The notes: generated by a model not told the origin, from the letters alone. DNA of 22,101 nucleotides from Welwitschia mirabilis (GCA_051453625.1 JBOZIK010000001.1:255311708-255333808), one strand, 5' to 3'. Positions 8,123 through 19,022 are shown, counted from the stretch's first letter. Translations and numbers: made by a program.

Positions 8123-10040
8123 TTAGTAACATCCATAAAGTATTTTTAATGGTTTACCCACTAATCTTATTAGTAATGATTTATATTATCTTTATAAATA
8201 GCACACCTCTAATTAGGAGAAAAAACCTCTAGATACCACAAAAATCAATAATACTATCTTGGATTGTGTAAGCAACAACTTTGTCTTCTATAACTGTAAG
8301 TTCTTAAAACATCTTTTTCATTAATAGAATTAAAGCATGAGAATGATAATAATTAAAGCATAGCTATTTTAGTAAATAAATTCTTTATTAGTTAAACTCT
8401 TATTTCATGGAAACAACCTCTTGAGTCCTTGGATTATATAGACCTCAAATGTAGCAAACAGATATGAATGAGTAAGAATGGAAAAATAGAAATACTATGA
8501 CTTACATAAATGATCATATCTATTACAATTAAAAGATCATAAATTTTTATTCTAATAAATTATATAATAATAGAAAGTTACTTTTAAGTGATGTCTAATA
8601 ATCATAAAATAGATAAGTATTATGGATTAGATTCATGAACAAAATGTATACCATAGGATTATACTATGAAATTTTTATGCTTGTTATATTCATACTTATG
8701 TAATCTATGATATAAATGTGTTTAACTTAAAGGTAAGATAGGTCATTTGTACAATTAACTTAAGCAACTATTTCTCTTATCTACTCCATATCTTTCTTCA
8801 CACATCATGGAATAACTCATGGAGACGTCATGATTAAATTCGTAATATTTATTAATAGATAATTATTCATCATCAATATCCATGATAATACATTATAGAA
8901 AAGAATCTTATAGATAGATAACTAAATTCCTATAGAACCATAATATTAAGATGGACTGGGAAAATGGAACAAATAGAATATATGGAAATATCAAGATTTA
9001 TGAACCTAGAAGAAGACAATTAAATAGAGATGACAAAGGCAAAAGAATACATTTTGCATAATGCTTAAAGACACTTGCAAGTAAGAAGAGGATTAAATAA
9101 AACAATCATTAGAATATTACAGTTGGTAATGGAAATATTATAATATACGAAACTCAAAATAATACCAATGAAAGATTTATGATATTTGATAATAAAATTA
9201 CTAATGTTAATACTTTTATTGTAAATTTTAGCATTGATAATTCTAACAGTAGTAATTATTTTATTTCTTGAAATATTAATTCTAATAGCATAAAACACAT
9301 TATTGAATACAAGAATAACTTAATAACAATCATAATATTAATAATATGTAAGTAATAATACTTGGGGATGGTGATATTAGAGAATCTGTAGAATAAGAAT
9401 TGTAAACTCACATTCTAACACAAGAATAACATTCATAAATAACATATATTATTCACTAAAACTCTATCATAATATACTATTCAAGATGTGGTTGTAAATA
9501 TTAAGATATCATTTTACATTCAAAATTAAGCAACAATATAGAGATTTTGATCAATATAATATATCATGGATATGGCCTTATTAGTAGAATCTTGAAATAT
9601 TGTAGATGTATGATACAAAAGACTATATAAAACATGAATAATTGTAAAAATGTAAAGAATACATAAGATATCATTTGGAGTATCATAAAGTTTAAATAAC
9701 AAAAGAATATGTGAAAAATTCATGAAAGAAGAAATCACAAAAGCCAATTAACTAACATCATAAAAAAATATTAAGTATAAGATGTAGTAAGCTAGTTTAT
9801 TTAGATCTTAATGTATTAACTAATAAATAAGGAATAATATAATTATTTTTTTGTTAATGATAGATGATGACATATGATACATTTGAATACATTTATTGCA
9901 ACATAAAATTAAGATATTCTATATTTTCTAGACATTTCAAAAAGAATTACTACAAACAACAAATAACCTAGTCAAGATCTATCAATGTAGGAAAACATGT
10001 TTTATAAGGTTTTTGTTTCTTAAATTTTATTTTGAAAAAT
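8123..10040. other. AT-rich intergenic stretch, no gene seen
   Basis: Very AT-rich on both strands. Short open frames at 9065-9298 and 9526-9747 (minus) are Ile/Asn/Tyr-rich, as expected from base composition, and show no domain. No RNA gene or ordered repeat could be recognised. Confidence 0.6.
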
Positions 10041-10041
10041 A

Positions 10042-10070
10042 AAGATTCCAAATTGACTATTTGGAATCTT
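10042..10070. repeat. Perfect 12-bp inverted repeat, 5-nt loop
   Basis: AAGATTCCAAAT at 10042-10053 and ATTTGGAATCTT at 10059-10070 are exact reverse complements separated by TGACT. It could be a MITE centre, a small hairpin RNA or chance. Extension beyond 12 bp is not seen. Confidence 0.85.
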
Positions 10071-11416
10071 GTTAAAGGCATTGTAGAAATCTCCCAAAAT
10101 AAAAGAGAGTAATAGATTCATAAGGATCCAGGTGGGGCGGGTAATAAGCATGCATGGATATCACTATATACATCTTGTCAAAATAAAATAGTAAAAGGGA
10201 AAAAATAAGAAAATGAATAAATGCCTTTTCTTTAAAGCTAATATGCAATTATTATAATGGGATAGAGTAATTATCACAATTTAATTCATTCTTAAGAAGG
10301 TTTTAGCCAAATGTCTTAGGAATGAAGCATAATATGGGAAGTGGATGGAAGAAAATCCCAACCTCCTACATCTAGGAGTACTCAATTATATCACATATTA
10401 CCATATATAAACTATAATAAGCATGTCGTTAAAGCTAAGACAACAATAGTATTGGATCATGAACTAAAATAAAATGTAAACATTAACATTTGCTAGGGAA
10501 TAATAAATCACACTGTGGTACTACACTTATGGTAAAAAGCTAATCCTAATGAAATTCTATTTAGATATGCTTATCTATAAAACTAAGCTCTATCTTTTGT
10601 GAAAGAAAGAAGAAATGATAAGAAAGATTTTTTTTTTTTTTGGGGGGGGTTTTGAAATCTTGCTTCATAATAAGCCCATTTCTATTTTATAAAATCATGA
10701 AAAAATAAGTAAATTTACAAAGTAGAATCATCTTGAAAATAATTAAGTGATTCATTAATAGCAAAAAACATGATGGATAAAGAAAAATAAATAAGACTTA
10801 TCTCTATTGAGGTGACATTCTAAAAAATAACTCTTATTACTTCTTTCATTGCCAAATGTAAGGTGTTGATACGATGGCCTAGCTAGGTTATCCTACCTTA
10901 AAGGTTTAATTTATGTGGCTACTAGGAAGCTAGGACATCCCATCAAGGACATAGTATACTTATTCAACTCTCATGCATGTCTTATGATTTTCCAAGCATC
11001 CCATTTAACATTAGTAAAACATTGTAAAAGGTTGAAAGGACTCTTTATAAGGGTCACAACCTTAAATGATTATTAAAAAATTATTATCTTAATAATTTAA
11101 CAAAAACTATCATTTTTGCACTTCATTTATTTTATAAGAAAATAAAATGACATTAATGAAATTTTTGTCAAAGCAGTTTTTAGGTTTATGATAGACTATC
11201 CTTCTTAAGACTACTATTTATCCTTAAACTATTTCTCTTCTAGGTGGTCATAACACACTTTTTATTGTTATACCTTGAAAATGTTATACTTATCATGTTC
11301 CTCTATACAAGTAATTAAATCAATGAAAAATGAAAATTAAATTTATTTTTCATCATCATTTTAAAACATATTAGGATAATCTAGCTTCATAAATGCTTTG
11401 CTTGTCTAGTAATGTT
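10071..11416. other. AT-rich intergenic stretch with a T14-G8 homopolymer block
   Basis: No coding signal recognised. At 10628-10649 there are 14 T followed by 8 G, unusual in this DNA and possibly a sequencing or assembly error. Confidence 0.55.
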
Positions 11417-11562
11417 AATCATAATGAGATCATTTAACTAGTACTTCTTTTATGGTTTTACCCCTTAATTTCTTTTCTTTACATTTTCTAATCATAATGA
11501 GATCATTTAACTAGTACTTCTTTTATGGTTTTACCCCTTAATTTCTTTTCTTTACATTCTCT
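11417..11562. repeat. 73-bp tandem duplication, near identical
   Basis: Unit 1 is 11417-11489 and unit 2 is 11490-11562; they differ at one base near the end. A third partial start (aatcatta) follows at 11563. The near identity contrasts with the heavy decay around it, so the duplication is young or an assembly effect. Confidence 0.95.
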
Positions 11563-11639
11563 AATCATTATTGAAATAATGATAAAAGTAAGGTTATGTC
11601 TTACTAGAAGATTTTTTACAATCAATAATATAATTATTA

Positions 11640-12420
11640 AACATTCCTTACACTATAAGGCTTTAGAAGACTAACATGTAAAACTGGATAAATACATGAT
11701 TGTTATTATGTGAGATCAAGTTTATATGATAAATTACCAATTCTTTGAATAACATGAAAATATCCACAAAAATGAGGAGAAAATTTACCATACTTCTCCA
11801 ATTTCAATAATACTCTTTTTGACTTGACTCCAAGTTATACTTGATCACTAACTTGGAAGATACAATGAGAAAATTTCTCATTAAAGTACTTATTGTATTT
11901 ATATTATGTACCTTGTAATTGCTTTTGAAATTTATTAATTACCTCTTCCATTTTTTTGATTTATTCTCTTTGTTCTTCTCTTTGTTATGTCATCCTAGAC
12001 TAAGTTATTAGTGCTGCAAATTTCCTCCCATATATTGTTGCAAATGGAAAACATTTAATAGAAGATTGAAAGCCCTAGTTGTAAGTAAATTCTTCCAAGT
12101 AAACACATTCCTTCCATCTTCTTAGTTTTCTTCCCACATAACTTATTAAGATTTCTTCTAAAATATGATTATTTTTCTCAGTCTATCCAACTTTATGAAT
12201 TGGTTTGTAATTTATTCTATTATGGCTATAGTTTTGGTTAGAATGAAATGTGTCATTCTTGTCAACAAGTCTACACACACAAAGATAACATCATGATATT
12301 TAATATTTTTAATCAAACCTATGATAAAATCCCTTGTAAACTCTTTCCACTTCTAGGATGGCACCTCTAAAGGTTTAAGGAATATTGTTGGCTTTTACTA
12401 TTTTAGCTTGATTGTTTAAT
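11640..12420 (-). pseudogene. Ty3/gypsy integrase fossil, core to C-terminal GPY/F-type region
   Basis: Reading down from about 12420 on the minus strand: a linker ending FLKPLEVPS and a stop, then KWKEFTRDFIIGLIKNIKYH and VIFVCVDLLTRMTHFI, the start of the integrase core (first catalytic Asp at the DF position). Later come WKECVYLEEFTYN, then GFQSSIKCFPFATIYGRK (about 12090-12030), the conserved end of the core. Next are VSDQV with LKLEKYGKFSPHFCGYFHVI and QRIGNLSYKLDLT (about 11800-11720), a GPY/F-type module. The last block, IYPVLHVSLLKPYSVRNV, ends near 11640. Stops and frame changes are frequent and the middle of the core is poorly preserved. RT and RNase H were not found on the right, where the 61-bp array lies. 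Confidence 0.85.
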
Positions 12421-12835
12421 TAACCAAAAACTTACACAAGATTAAAGAGCATAAAAATAGAAAATTGTATATTTATATTGCACTAAAATATAAGATTGTA
12501 TGAGAAATTTACAACTTAAATAGTGGTTACATTTACTAAAAATTTTGGTTATGCTAAAAAGAATGGCTAATTTTGAGAATCTTTTAGTTTATGTTTTAAG
12601 AAGACTCCTAACCAAACTAGGTTTGACTTGTATAGAGATCTTCCTAATCTTTTCAAAATGGAATCATAATAAGAATTTTGCTTTCATATGCATAAGCTAT
12701 AATCAAAACTATAAAGGTATATCTTTTACCTATGCCAAATGATTTTGCATCTAAAGTACAACACTGAATTCCACACTAGTGATGTACAAATATTTTATAA
12801 GACTACTTTCATCTTAAGGGCTATTATTTATAATT
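12421..12835. other. AT-rich stretch, no gene seen
   Basis: A 65-residue open frame at 12545-12742 (plus) has no recognisable domain. Near the end (12767-12788) gaattccacactagtgatg resembles the sequence just after the repeat array (about 14248), so the array may be flanked by an imperfect direct repeat. Confidence 0.45.
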
Positions 12836-14243
12836 CTCTAGAGTAATGATGTCATTTGTAAGATTAATGATGTTATTAGTTTAATAGCTTATTATGCTTT
12901 GCAGTGTTGATTCCATATTTAGGAATGATAATGTTAGTAGTGGGACACCTTATTATGCTCTTAACTGATGATGCCATCTTTAGGACTAATGACATATGAA
13001 GTGTAATGTCCTCTTATGGTCTAGAGTGATAATATCATCTTTAGTACTAATGATGTTAGTAGTGTAGTATCCTACTATGATCTAGAGTGATGATGTCATC
13101 TTGAGGACTGAGCATGTTAGTAGTGGGACATCTCACTATGCTATGAAGTGATGATCTCATATTTAGAATTGATGATATTAGTAATGTAATGTTCGATTAT
13201 GTTATAGAGTAATGATATCATCTTGAGGACTATTTATGTTAGTAACATGAAATTATATTATTCTTTAAAGTAATGATGTCATCTTTATAATTGATGATGT
13301 CAGTAGTATGAAATTCTATTATGCTCTAGAGTAGTAATGTCATCTTTAATATTTATGATGTCAATGATTTGACATTCTATTATGCTCTAGAGTGATGATC
13401 TCATATTTAGGGCTAATAATACCAGTAGTGTAGCATCCTATTATGCTCTAGAGTGATGAATCCATCTTCAAGATTGATGATGTTAGTAGTAGGACATCTT
13501 ATTATTCTCTATAATGATGATTTAATCTTTAAGACTGATGATGTTAGTAGTGTAGCATCTTATTATGCTTTAGAGGGATGATGTCATCTTTAGGACTAAT
13601 TATTCTAGTAATGTGGTGCCCTATTATGATTTGAAATGATGATGTCATCTTAAGAACTGATGAGGTTAGTGTAACGCCCTCTTATGTTCTGAAGTAAAGA
13701 TATCATCTTTAGCGTTAATAATGTCAGTAGTGTGATGCTCTGTTATGTTCTGGAGTGATGATGTCAACTTCAAGTCTAATGATGTCAGTAGTATGTCTAT
13801 TCTATTATGCTCTGGAATGATGATGTCATATTTAGAATTGATGATATCAGTAGTTTGGTGCCCTATTATGCTCTAGAGTGATGATGTCCTTATGTTCTAA
13901 AGTGATGATGTCATCTTCAAGATTAATGATGTCAGCAGTGTTGCATCCTATTATGCTTTGGAGTGATGATGTCAAATTATGATGTCCTATTATGTTTTAG
14001 AGTGATGATGTCATCTTTGAAATCGATGATATGAGCAATGTGCTGTTCTATTATTTTCTATAGTGATGGTATCATCTTTAAGATTAATAATGTTACTAAT
14101 ATGACATCCTCTTATGCTTTAGAGTAATGATTTCATCTTTAGGACTAATGATGTTAGTAATGTAGTGCTCTCTTATGTTGTGGATTGATGATATAAGCTT
14201 GAGGATTGATGATGTCAATAGTGTAGTTTCCTATTATGTTGTG
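12836..14243. repeat. Diverged minisatellite array, 61-bp unit, about 23 copies
   Basis: Consensus features per unit: ctctagagtgatgatgtc, catctttaggactgatgatg, tcagtagtgtggcatc, ctattatg. Period 61 is measured from ctcta at 13446, 13507 and the matching cttta at 13568. At least two units near 13880 and 13975 are truncated. Each unit carries TGATGTCA-type cores about 30 bp apart, so it looks built from two half-units. Copies are strongly diverged, so the array is old. Confidence 0.95.
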
Positions 14244-14367
14244 CTTGGAATCCACAATAGCGATATCATTGCTTATCAACATCATTGTCCTTTTACTATC
14301 ACATTACTATCACTTCATTATGATACCAAATCACATCAACTTATAGTTTAAGATTCTCCATTTTTCT

Positions 14368-14375
14368 TATAAATA
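14368..14375 (+). promoter_or_regulatory. TATA box downstream of the 61-bp array
   Basis: TATAAATA, about 125 bp after the last repeat unit, followed by a pyrimidine-rich leader and a good splice donor (CAAG/GTAAAT at 14431/14432). Confidence 0.45.
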
Positions 14376-16095
14376 AGAGGTATAAGAATCCATTTCATGT
14401 CATCTTTATCAATTTTCCTCCACTTTCCAAGGTAAATTCCTCTTTTCTTCTTCTCTTTTGTCTTCTTATATTACCTTCATTTTTTTTATTTTATTGTAGG
14501 TTTCTATCACTTATAAAATTCTTGTAATTTAATCTTCATACTTTTTACTTCTTAGAGTGATATTTATTCTCATGGGTTATGTTCTAAAAGAATTTCCTAG
14601 AAATTGAATAATTTAATTATAATCTTAGATTCCAGATAGGGAAGGATACCAATTAATAATACAATTAGATTTGATTAGGTTTTGACCTTTAACATTTTTT
14701 CATCTCTTCTTCTATCCTCATTTTAATTTCCATTATAAAAAGGTATACATGATTTTACATGCTATTTGTTCCTCGTTTGATCCTTAATCTTATTCCTTCT
14801 ACCATCCTCACTTTGTACAGTCCGTATAACTCCTTAAGCTATAAAGGATGCCTTCTACCTCTTGCATCAGACTCTTATTTCTAAAATATTTTTTACTTAT
14901 GACTTTGAGGCCTTAAAATTATTTGATTCTTTTATTTATGACTTTGTGGATATAAAGGTACATTAGTAATATCATCATGAAATCACTTTAAAATCTATTT
15001 CAATCTCATATTACACAATGCTATATTTACTTATCGCCTATCAAAGATTTATATGCTTAACTTTCTAAACATGCAATTTATCTTCTATTTATAGCTTATG
15101 AAAAGATATCTTATTTGATTAAAGTTAAAGTATCTATTTAGAAGTTATTTCAAAACTATGTAGGACTAAGAAAATTTAGATTTAGGTTGTCTTACTTGTA
15201 GGGCATTTTTTTTTCTCTACTTTTCTTTTCATGAAGGGATTTTTATTTATTTATTTTTTTTGGAGAACATTAAGTAACTTAAACTTCCTAGTGGTATTGA
15301 TTTGCCTTTATCTTCTTTGCCCATAGTTCATCATCATGGAAACATCCCTATGTCTAGTGAGGAAAGTTTTCCGATACATTCCTCAATTAGTGAAGTGTAT
15401 TCTTCTGAGATAAGAATAAGTTTTCTTTTATTCTTCTTTTATCAACTTATATTTTCTTATTTAACCTCTTATTATTTTATAGATGGATATGCAAGAGGAA
15501 TCATCATCTAGAAATCATTTCTCCTATTCTTACAGAGGGGGAAAGGTGCTCCTTTTGCAAATTTCTTCTTGGTCTCTTGTGCAAGAAGTAAAGGATGAAG
15601 AGCATGGCCCATCCTTATGAGCCTTTTATTATAGCAATTAATAAGTCGCTGTGAGTTTTATCCTTTCTTATTAATTTATATCTTGCAATTTTTTAGTTCT
15701 TTATAATTAATCTATGATCCTCTTTGTAGAGTGCACTAAGCTACCCTCTTCTACTTCTACTCAAAACAAGGGAAAACTTAGCATAGATGAGTGCCAAGGT
15801 ATTTATTCAAGGATTGAAGAAAATTATTTATAATGGTTACTCTCCTTGATTAGTTTAGAAATTCCATCATTTTATAAATTTAAAAAGGATCACTCCAATG
15901 GGATAATTGGTTTTGATTTATTTTTATAAATGTTTAATTTATTTGCTAATACTTCTATCACAGTGAAGGGCAATGTTTATCTTAATGAAGTATGTTTTTT
16001 AGTTCTTTATGCTACTCTTTGTTCATCAATTTTGACTATACTTCTTTTACCAACTTATTCTTTTAAGTTGATAGAATATTGCTGATGGTGCTTTG
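14376..16095 (+). pseudogene. Possible decayed intron-rich gene, identity unknown
   Basis: A chain of splice-like signals follows the TATA box: donor at 14432 and acceptor ATTGTAG at 14493-14499; acceptor TTTTATAG near 15481; donor GTGAGT near 15653; acceptor CTTTGTAG near 15729; donor CAAG/GTATTT near 15799; acceptor TATCACAG near 15962; donor GTATGT near 15989. Exon-like pieces include IVHHHGNIPMSSEESFPIHS (about 15325-15385), MDMQEESSSRNHFSYSYRGG (15482-15541), KLPSSTSTQNKGKLSIDECQ (about 15740-15799) and VKGNVYLNE (about 15964-15990). No domain is recognised and stops occur between pieces. T-rich introns make chance splice sites likely, so this is a weak call. Confidence 0.3.
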
Positions 16096-16129
16096 CCAAT
16101 AGGTGTGAGAATCAAGTAAAAAGATGGTC

Positions 16130-16500
16130 ATCGTTCATCACACTCTCATTAAGAAGCAAACCCTTTCATGTAGATGTTCCCACTCACAATAGGGCAGACT
16201 TCCCCTCTACTTATGGATAAATTATATCTGTAACAGGTCTTAGTCCTGGATGTCCCCACTCAAATAGGATGGAAGTTCCCTCTTCTCATAGGAAACTTGA
16301 TTGACAGATCTTAGATATAGACGATCCCACTTCAAATAGGCTAAACATTTCTTCTCCATTCATATTTTTCCTAGTTTGTACCTGTGGTAGGTGTGGATGT
16401 CTATTCCCTTTGAGGATGAATGTTCTCACACTCTTAGTAGTGTGGATGTCTGCACTACTTGAGGATAGACATATGCCCCTTGGAAGCACGGACATCTCCA
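16130..16500 (+). promoter_or_regulatory. U3 cluster of GGATGTCC/GGACATC motifs
   Basis: Copies in both orientations: gtagatgttcccactcac, tggatgtccccactcaaa, agacgatcccacttcaaa, gtgtggatgtctattccc, gtgtggatgtctgcac and acggacatctcc. The core is nearly palindromic. The same motif family recurs at 21540-21665, upstream of the right element's accessory ORF. Confidence 0.65.
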
Positions 16501-16700
16501 GTTCTTAAGACAGAAGGCCTTCCTTTGAACCATTGGAAAAACAGTCTTCTTTAGGTGAAAGCTTGATAATTTTCAATAGCTATTCTCTTCTGGCACATCT
16601 TTTAATCACATTAAAAATATGAATTTGATTGGAATATTAGATTGACATGCATTAGAATCATCATTTAGGATGGCTCTTTAACAGCTATTTCTCTCTTCTC

Positions 16701-16708
16701 TATAAAAG
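16701..16708 (+). promoter_or_regulatory. Solo LTR TATA box
   Basis: TCTATAAAAGGGG, located between the U3 motif cluster and the R/U5 tandem repeats, as in the left LTR. Confidence 0.65.
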
Positions 16709-16940
16709 GGGTAAAACCTATTTAATTAGGGTTAACCATTTTTTATAAACTAAAATATTTGGCATATACATTTTTATGAAGAGAACTCAAATCTAATCTT
16801 TGGTGATCTATTGGAGATTTGTGATCTTATCTTGTATATTCATTTGAGTAGATTCTACGCTATTGCATTTGTGCTTGAGGCACATCTCATTATTCTTCTA
16901 TTCTTCCTATGGTTGAGTCTGAGCCTTTAAAAGACTTCAA

Positions 16941-17114
16941 GTGTGAGAAATTGATGATAAGCTTGGAAAATCATTACTATTGTATGTAAAGTTGATGATA
17001 AGCCTAGAAAATCATCACTGTTATGTGTGAGGTTGATGATGAGCCTAGAAAATCATTACTATTGTGTGTGAGGTTGATGATAAGCCTAAAAAATCATCAC
17101 TGTTGTAAGACGAT
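16941..17114 (+). repeat. 41-bp tandem hairpin repeats x4 in LTR R/U5
   Basis: TTGATGAT(A/G)AGC begins at 16951, 16992, 17033 and 17074, an exact 41-bp period, with a degenerate fifth start near 17115. In each unit TGATGAT pairs with ATCATCA or a one-mismatch version about 11 nt on, so each unit can fold into a small hairpin. The core GGTTGATGATAAGCC resembles GGTTGAGACTAAGCC in the 33-bp repeats of the left LTR. Confidence 0.95.
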
Positions 17115-17369
17115 CTCATGATCAGTCAGAAAATCATCAGTTTAAGAGTGATAAGGGAACCAAGAAAGAGGACATCTTGTCTTTCCTTGAAGAGTGGAGT
17201 AGGCATGTTGCCAAACCACTATAAATCTTATGGGTTAATTATTTTTTTTGTTTTACTATTTTTCTTAGATTTAGTTTATATTTGCAAAGTTGATTAATTT
17301 CATTTTAGAATTGGGTTTTGAATTTAAAAGTAATTATTATTCCTATTTACTCCCCCTTTAGGAATTTCA

Positions 17370-17947
17370 GGTGTACCTTGAATACATGAATATGAATTAT
17401 AAGATAATATGCACATCATAAAAAACAACTATTTTTATTAAATAATTAAACTTATTATTAGAAACATATCTATTTAGAAGACATCAATTATTGCATTCAA
17501 GTCTAATAATTTTATTGTGTGAATAGTTAAATTAAAATTTAGCTTTATTTTTAAAATGGAAGGAAAATATAATGAGAAAATTTCCTATGTAGAAAATTTC
17601 TACTTTAGTGTGAATAATAATCTTAGGTTAAATTTAATGCTAATGGACTTTTATTTCTTAACCCTTAAAATTTGGGTAATTAGCCAATTTTTTAAGCTAA
17701 TATCTTCTATAGTTATTAAATGTATGGGATAATGACATAAAAGCATCCATTAGTATCCCTTGAATGGTTACTTATGATATCCAACTTTGTTTTTTTAATC
17801 TTTGCAAAAGTATTTATTGATTTTCACATAGAAGTGTCCATTAAAAGCCACTAATAGTTATTTATAATGGTTAATTTTGTAAAGATTTTTTTCCAACTTT
17901 ATAAAGGTGATTATTGGGTGCTAGGAGGTTCAAGAATTGATCAGTGC
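17370..17947. other. AT-rich stretch, no gene seen
   Basis: Sequence between the solo LTR and the microsatellite. No coding frame. Two stretches around 17740-17820 and 17830-17910 (ccatta..., tggtta/tagtta, aactttgt) look loosely repeated but are too diverged to call. Confidence 0.5.
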
Positions 17948-17960
17948 TATATATATATAT

Positions 17961-18024
<64 letters not shown>
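17948..18024. repeat. (AT)n(AG)n compound microsatellite, cut by gap
   Basis: About seven AT units (17948-17961) followed by about 31 AG units (17963-18024) running into a 100-N gap. The true length is unknown. Confidence 1.
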
Positions 18025-18124
18025 NNNNNNNNNNNNNNNNNNNNNNNNNNNNNNNNNNNNNNNNNNNNNNNNNNNNNNNNNNNNNNNNNNNNNNNNNNNN
18101 NNNNNNNNNNNNNNNNNNNNNNNN
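18025..18124. other. Assembly gap (100 N)
   Basis: Run of exactly 100 N, likely a placeholder of unknown size. It hides the N-terminal gag and any LTR/PBS of the right element. Confidence 1.
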
Positions 18125-18149
18125 GTGCGGTTACCCTGAACCCACTATT

Positions 18150-19017
18150 CCATTGGTAAGTTGGTCTTATAAATAAAAGGAGGAAGTAAGGCTCAATGCA
18201 AAAGCCATGAATGCACTTATTTATGCCCTCAGTCAGTACAAGCAAGTAGTTTAGTGTTCCTTTGCAAAGAAAATGTGGGATACTGTATAGATCGCTTATG
18301 AAGGTATAAGCATTGTGAAAAATTTCAAGTTACAATTTTTAAGAACCTTCTATCACTGAATACATGACCAAGGTTACAGACATTATAAATACAATGTGGG
18401 TCTTGGAGAAATAATTCTAAAATAAGGATTCGTATGATAAATCTTGAGAATCTTGCCTAAGCATTTAGACCTAAGATCACTGTGATAGAAGAGATAAAAA
18501 ATCTAGATACCATAAGTCTAGAGGAGCTTAAGAAATTATTAATTTCCTATAAAGCTATTATTATAGATGATGAGGAACCTAAGACAAAGAATATTACCTT
18601 GAAATGTTGAAGTTAATGCAAAGAAGGTTCCAACAATGAAGAATATGATGAGGATTTAGTTCTTTTTGCTAGAAACTTCAAAAGATTTCTAAGAAAACAT
18701 AAAGATCTTAATAGAATAAGATTTGATGTCAATGGGGATTAGTTTGAGAAGAAAAATTCTCTTAAAAACTTTGGAAGAAACAAGAAATCTTTGCAAGTCT
18801 TTGAGTGCAAGGGCTTCGAACACATAGCAGTGGCATATGCCAATACACAAAAGGCCAAAATCAAAGGGAAGAAAGCCCTCAAAATTACTTGGAATGATAA
18901 GGAATAATCTAATTTAGAGACATCTCAATATGACAAAGAGGAGTGTGGATTATTAGTCATCACTCATGAGTATGCCTTTATATTAACTACCAAGGATGAA
19001 CATGCAATCTCCAATAA
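18150..19017 (+). pseudogene. Copia gag (UBN2-type), broken, with degenerate first zinc knuckle
   Basis: Reads LNAKAMNALIYALSQ (about 18194-18238), AKKMWDTV then a stop and IAYEG (about 18265-18302), SITEYMTKVTDIINTMWVLE (about 18350-18408), then after a frame change AFRPKITVIEEIKNLDTISL (about 18460-18520), the conserved UBN2 end. An acidic/basic region EEYDEDLVLFARNFKRFLRK follows. The knuckle at 18797-18838 reads VFECKGFEHIAVAY: only the second Cys and the His of the four ligands remain. Stops are often TAG or TAA at likely Gln or Trp positions. The N-terminus is lost in the 100-N gap. Confidence 0.88.
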
Positions 19018-19022
19018 NNNNN
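19018..19022. other. Short N run (5 N)
   Basis: Five ambiguous bases within the gag fossil. Confidence 1.

Larger units (their letters stand above)
16106..17369 (+). mobile_element. Solo LTR of a copia element
   Basis: It begins TGAGAATC and ends GGAATTTCA. GGTG flanks both sides (16102-16105 and 17370-17373); counting the shared A gives AGGTG on both sides. There is no PBS after the right end and no PPT before the left end, so it is a solo LTR left by LTR-LTR recombination. Inside are a motif cluster (16130-16500), a TATA box (16701-16708) and tandem hairpin repeats (16951-17114). The U5 end CCTATTTACTCCCCCTTTAG resembles that of the left element's LTR, so the two are relatives. Confidence 0.75.

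Noticed and set aside
9065-9747. Minus-strand open frames of 73-77 residues
   Set aside because: Composition (Ile, Asn, Tyr) is that of translated AT-rich DNA, with no domain or conserved motif.
12545-12742. 65-residue plus-strand open frame
   Set aside because: No recognisable domain and no supporting context; probably chance.
12836-14243. CRISPR-like array
   Set aside because: The repeat unit is contiguous (no unique spacers), copies are diverged, and the setting is eukaryotic; it is a minisatellite.
16286-16495. Minus-strand 69-residue open frame
   Set aside because: Lies across the U3 motif cluster of the solo LTR; no domain.
17937-18176. Arg-Glu and Ser-Leu repeat proteins
   Set aside because: Simple translation of the AG microsatellite and N gap.
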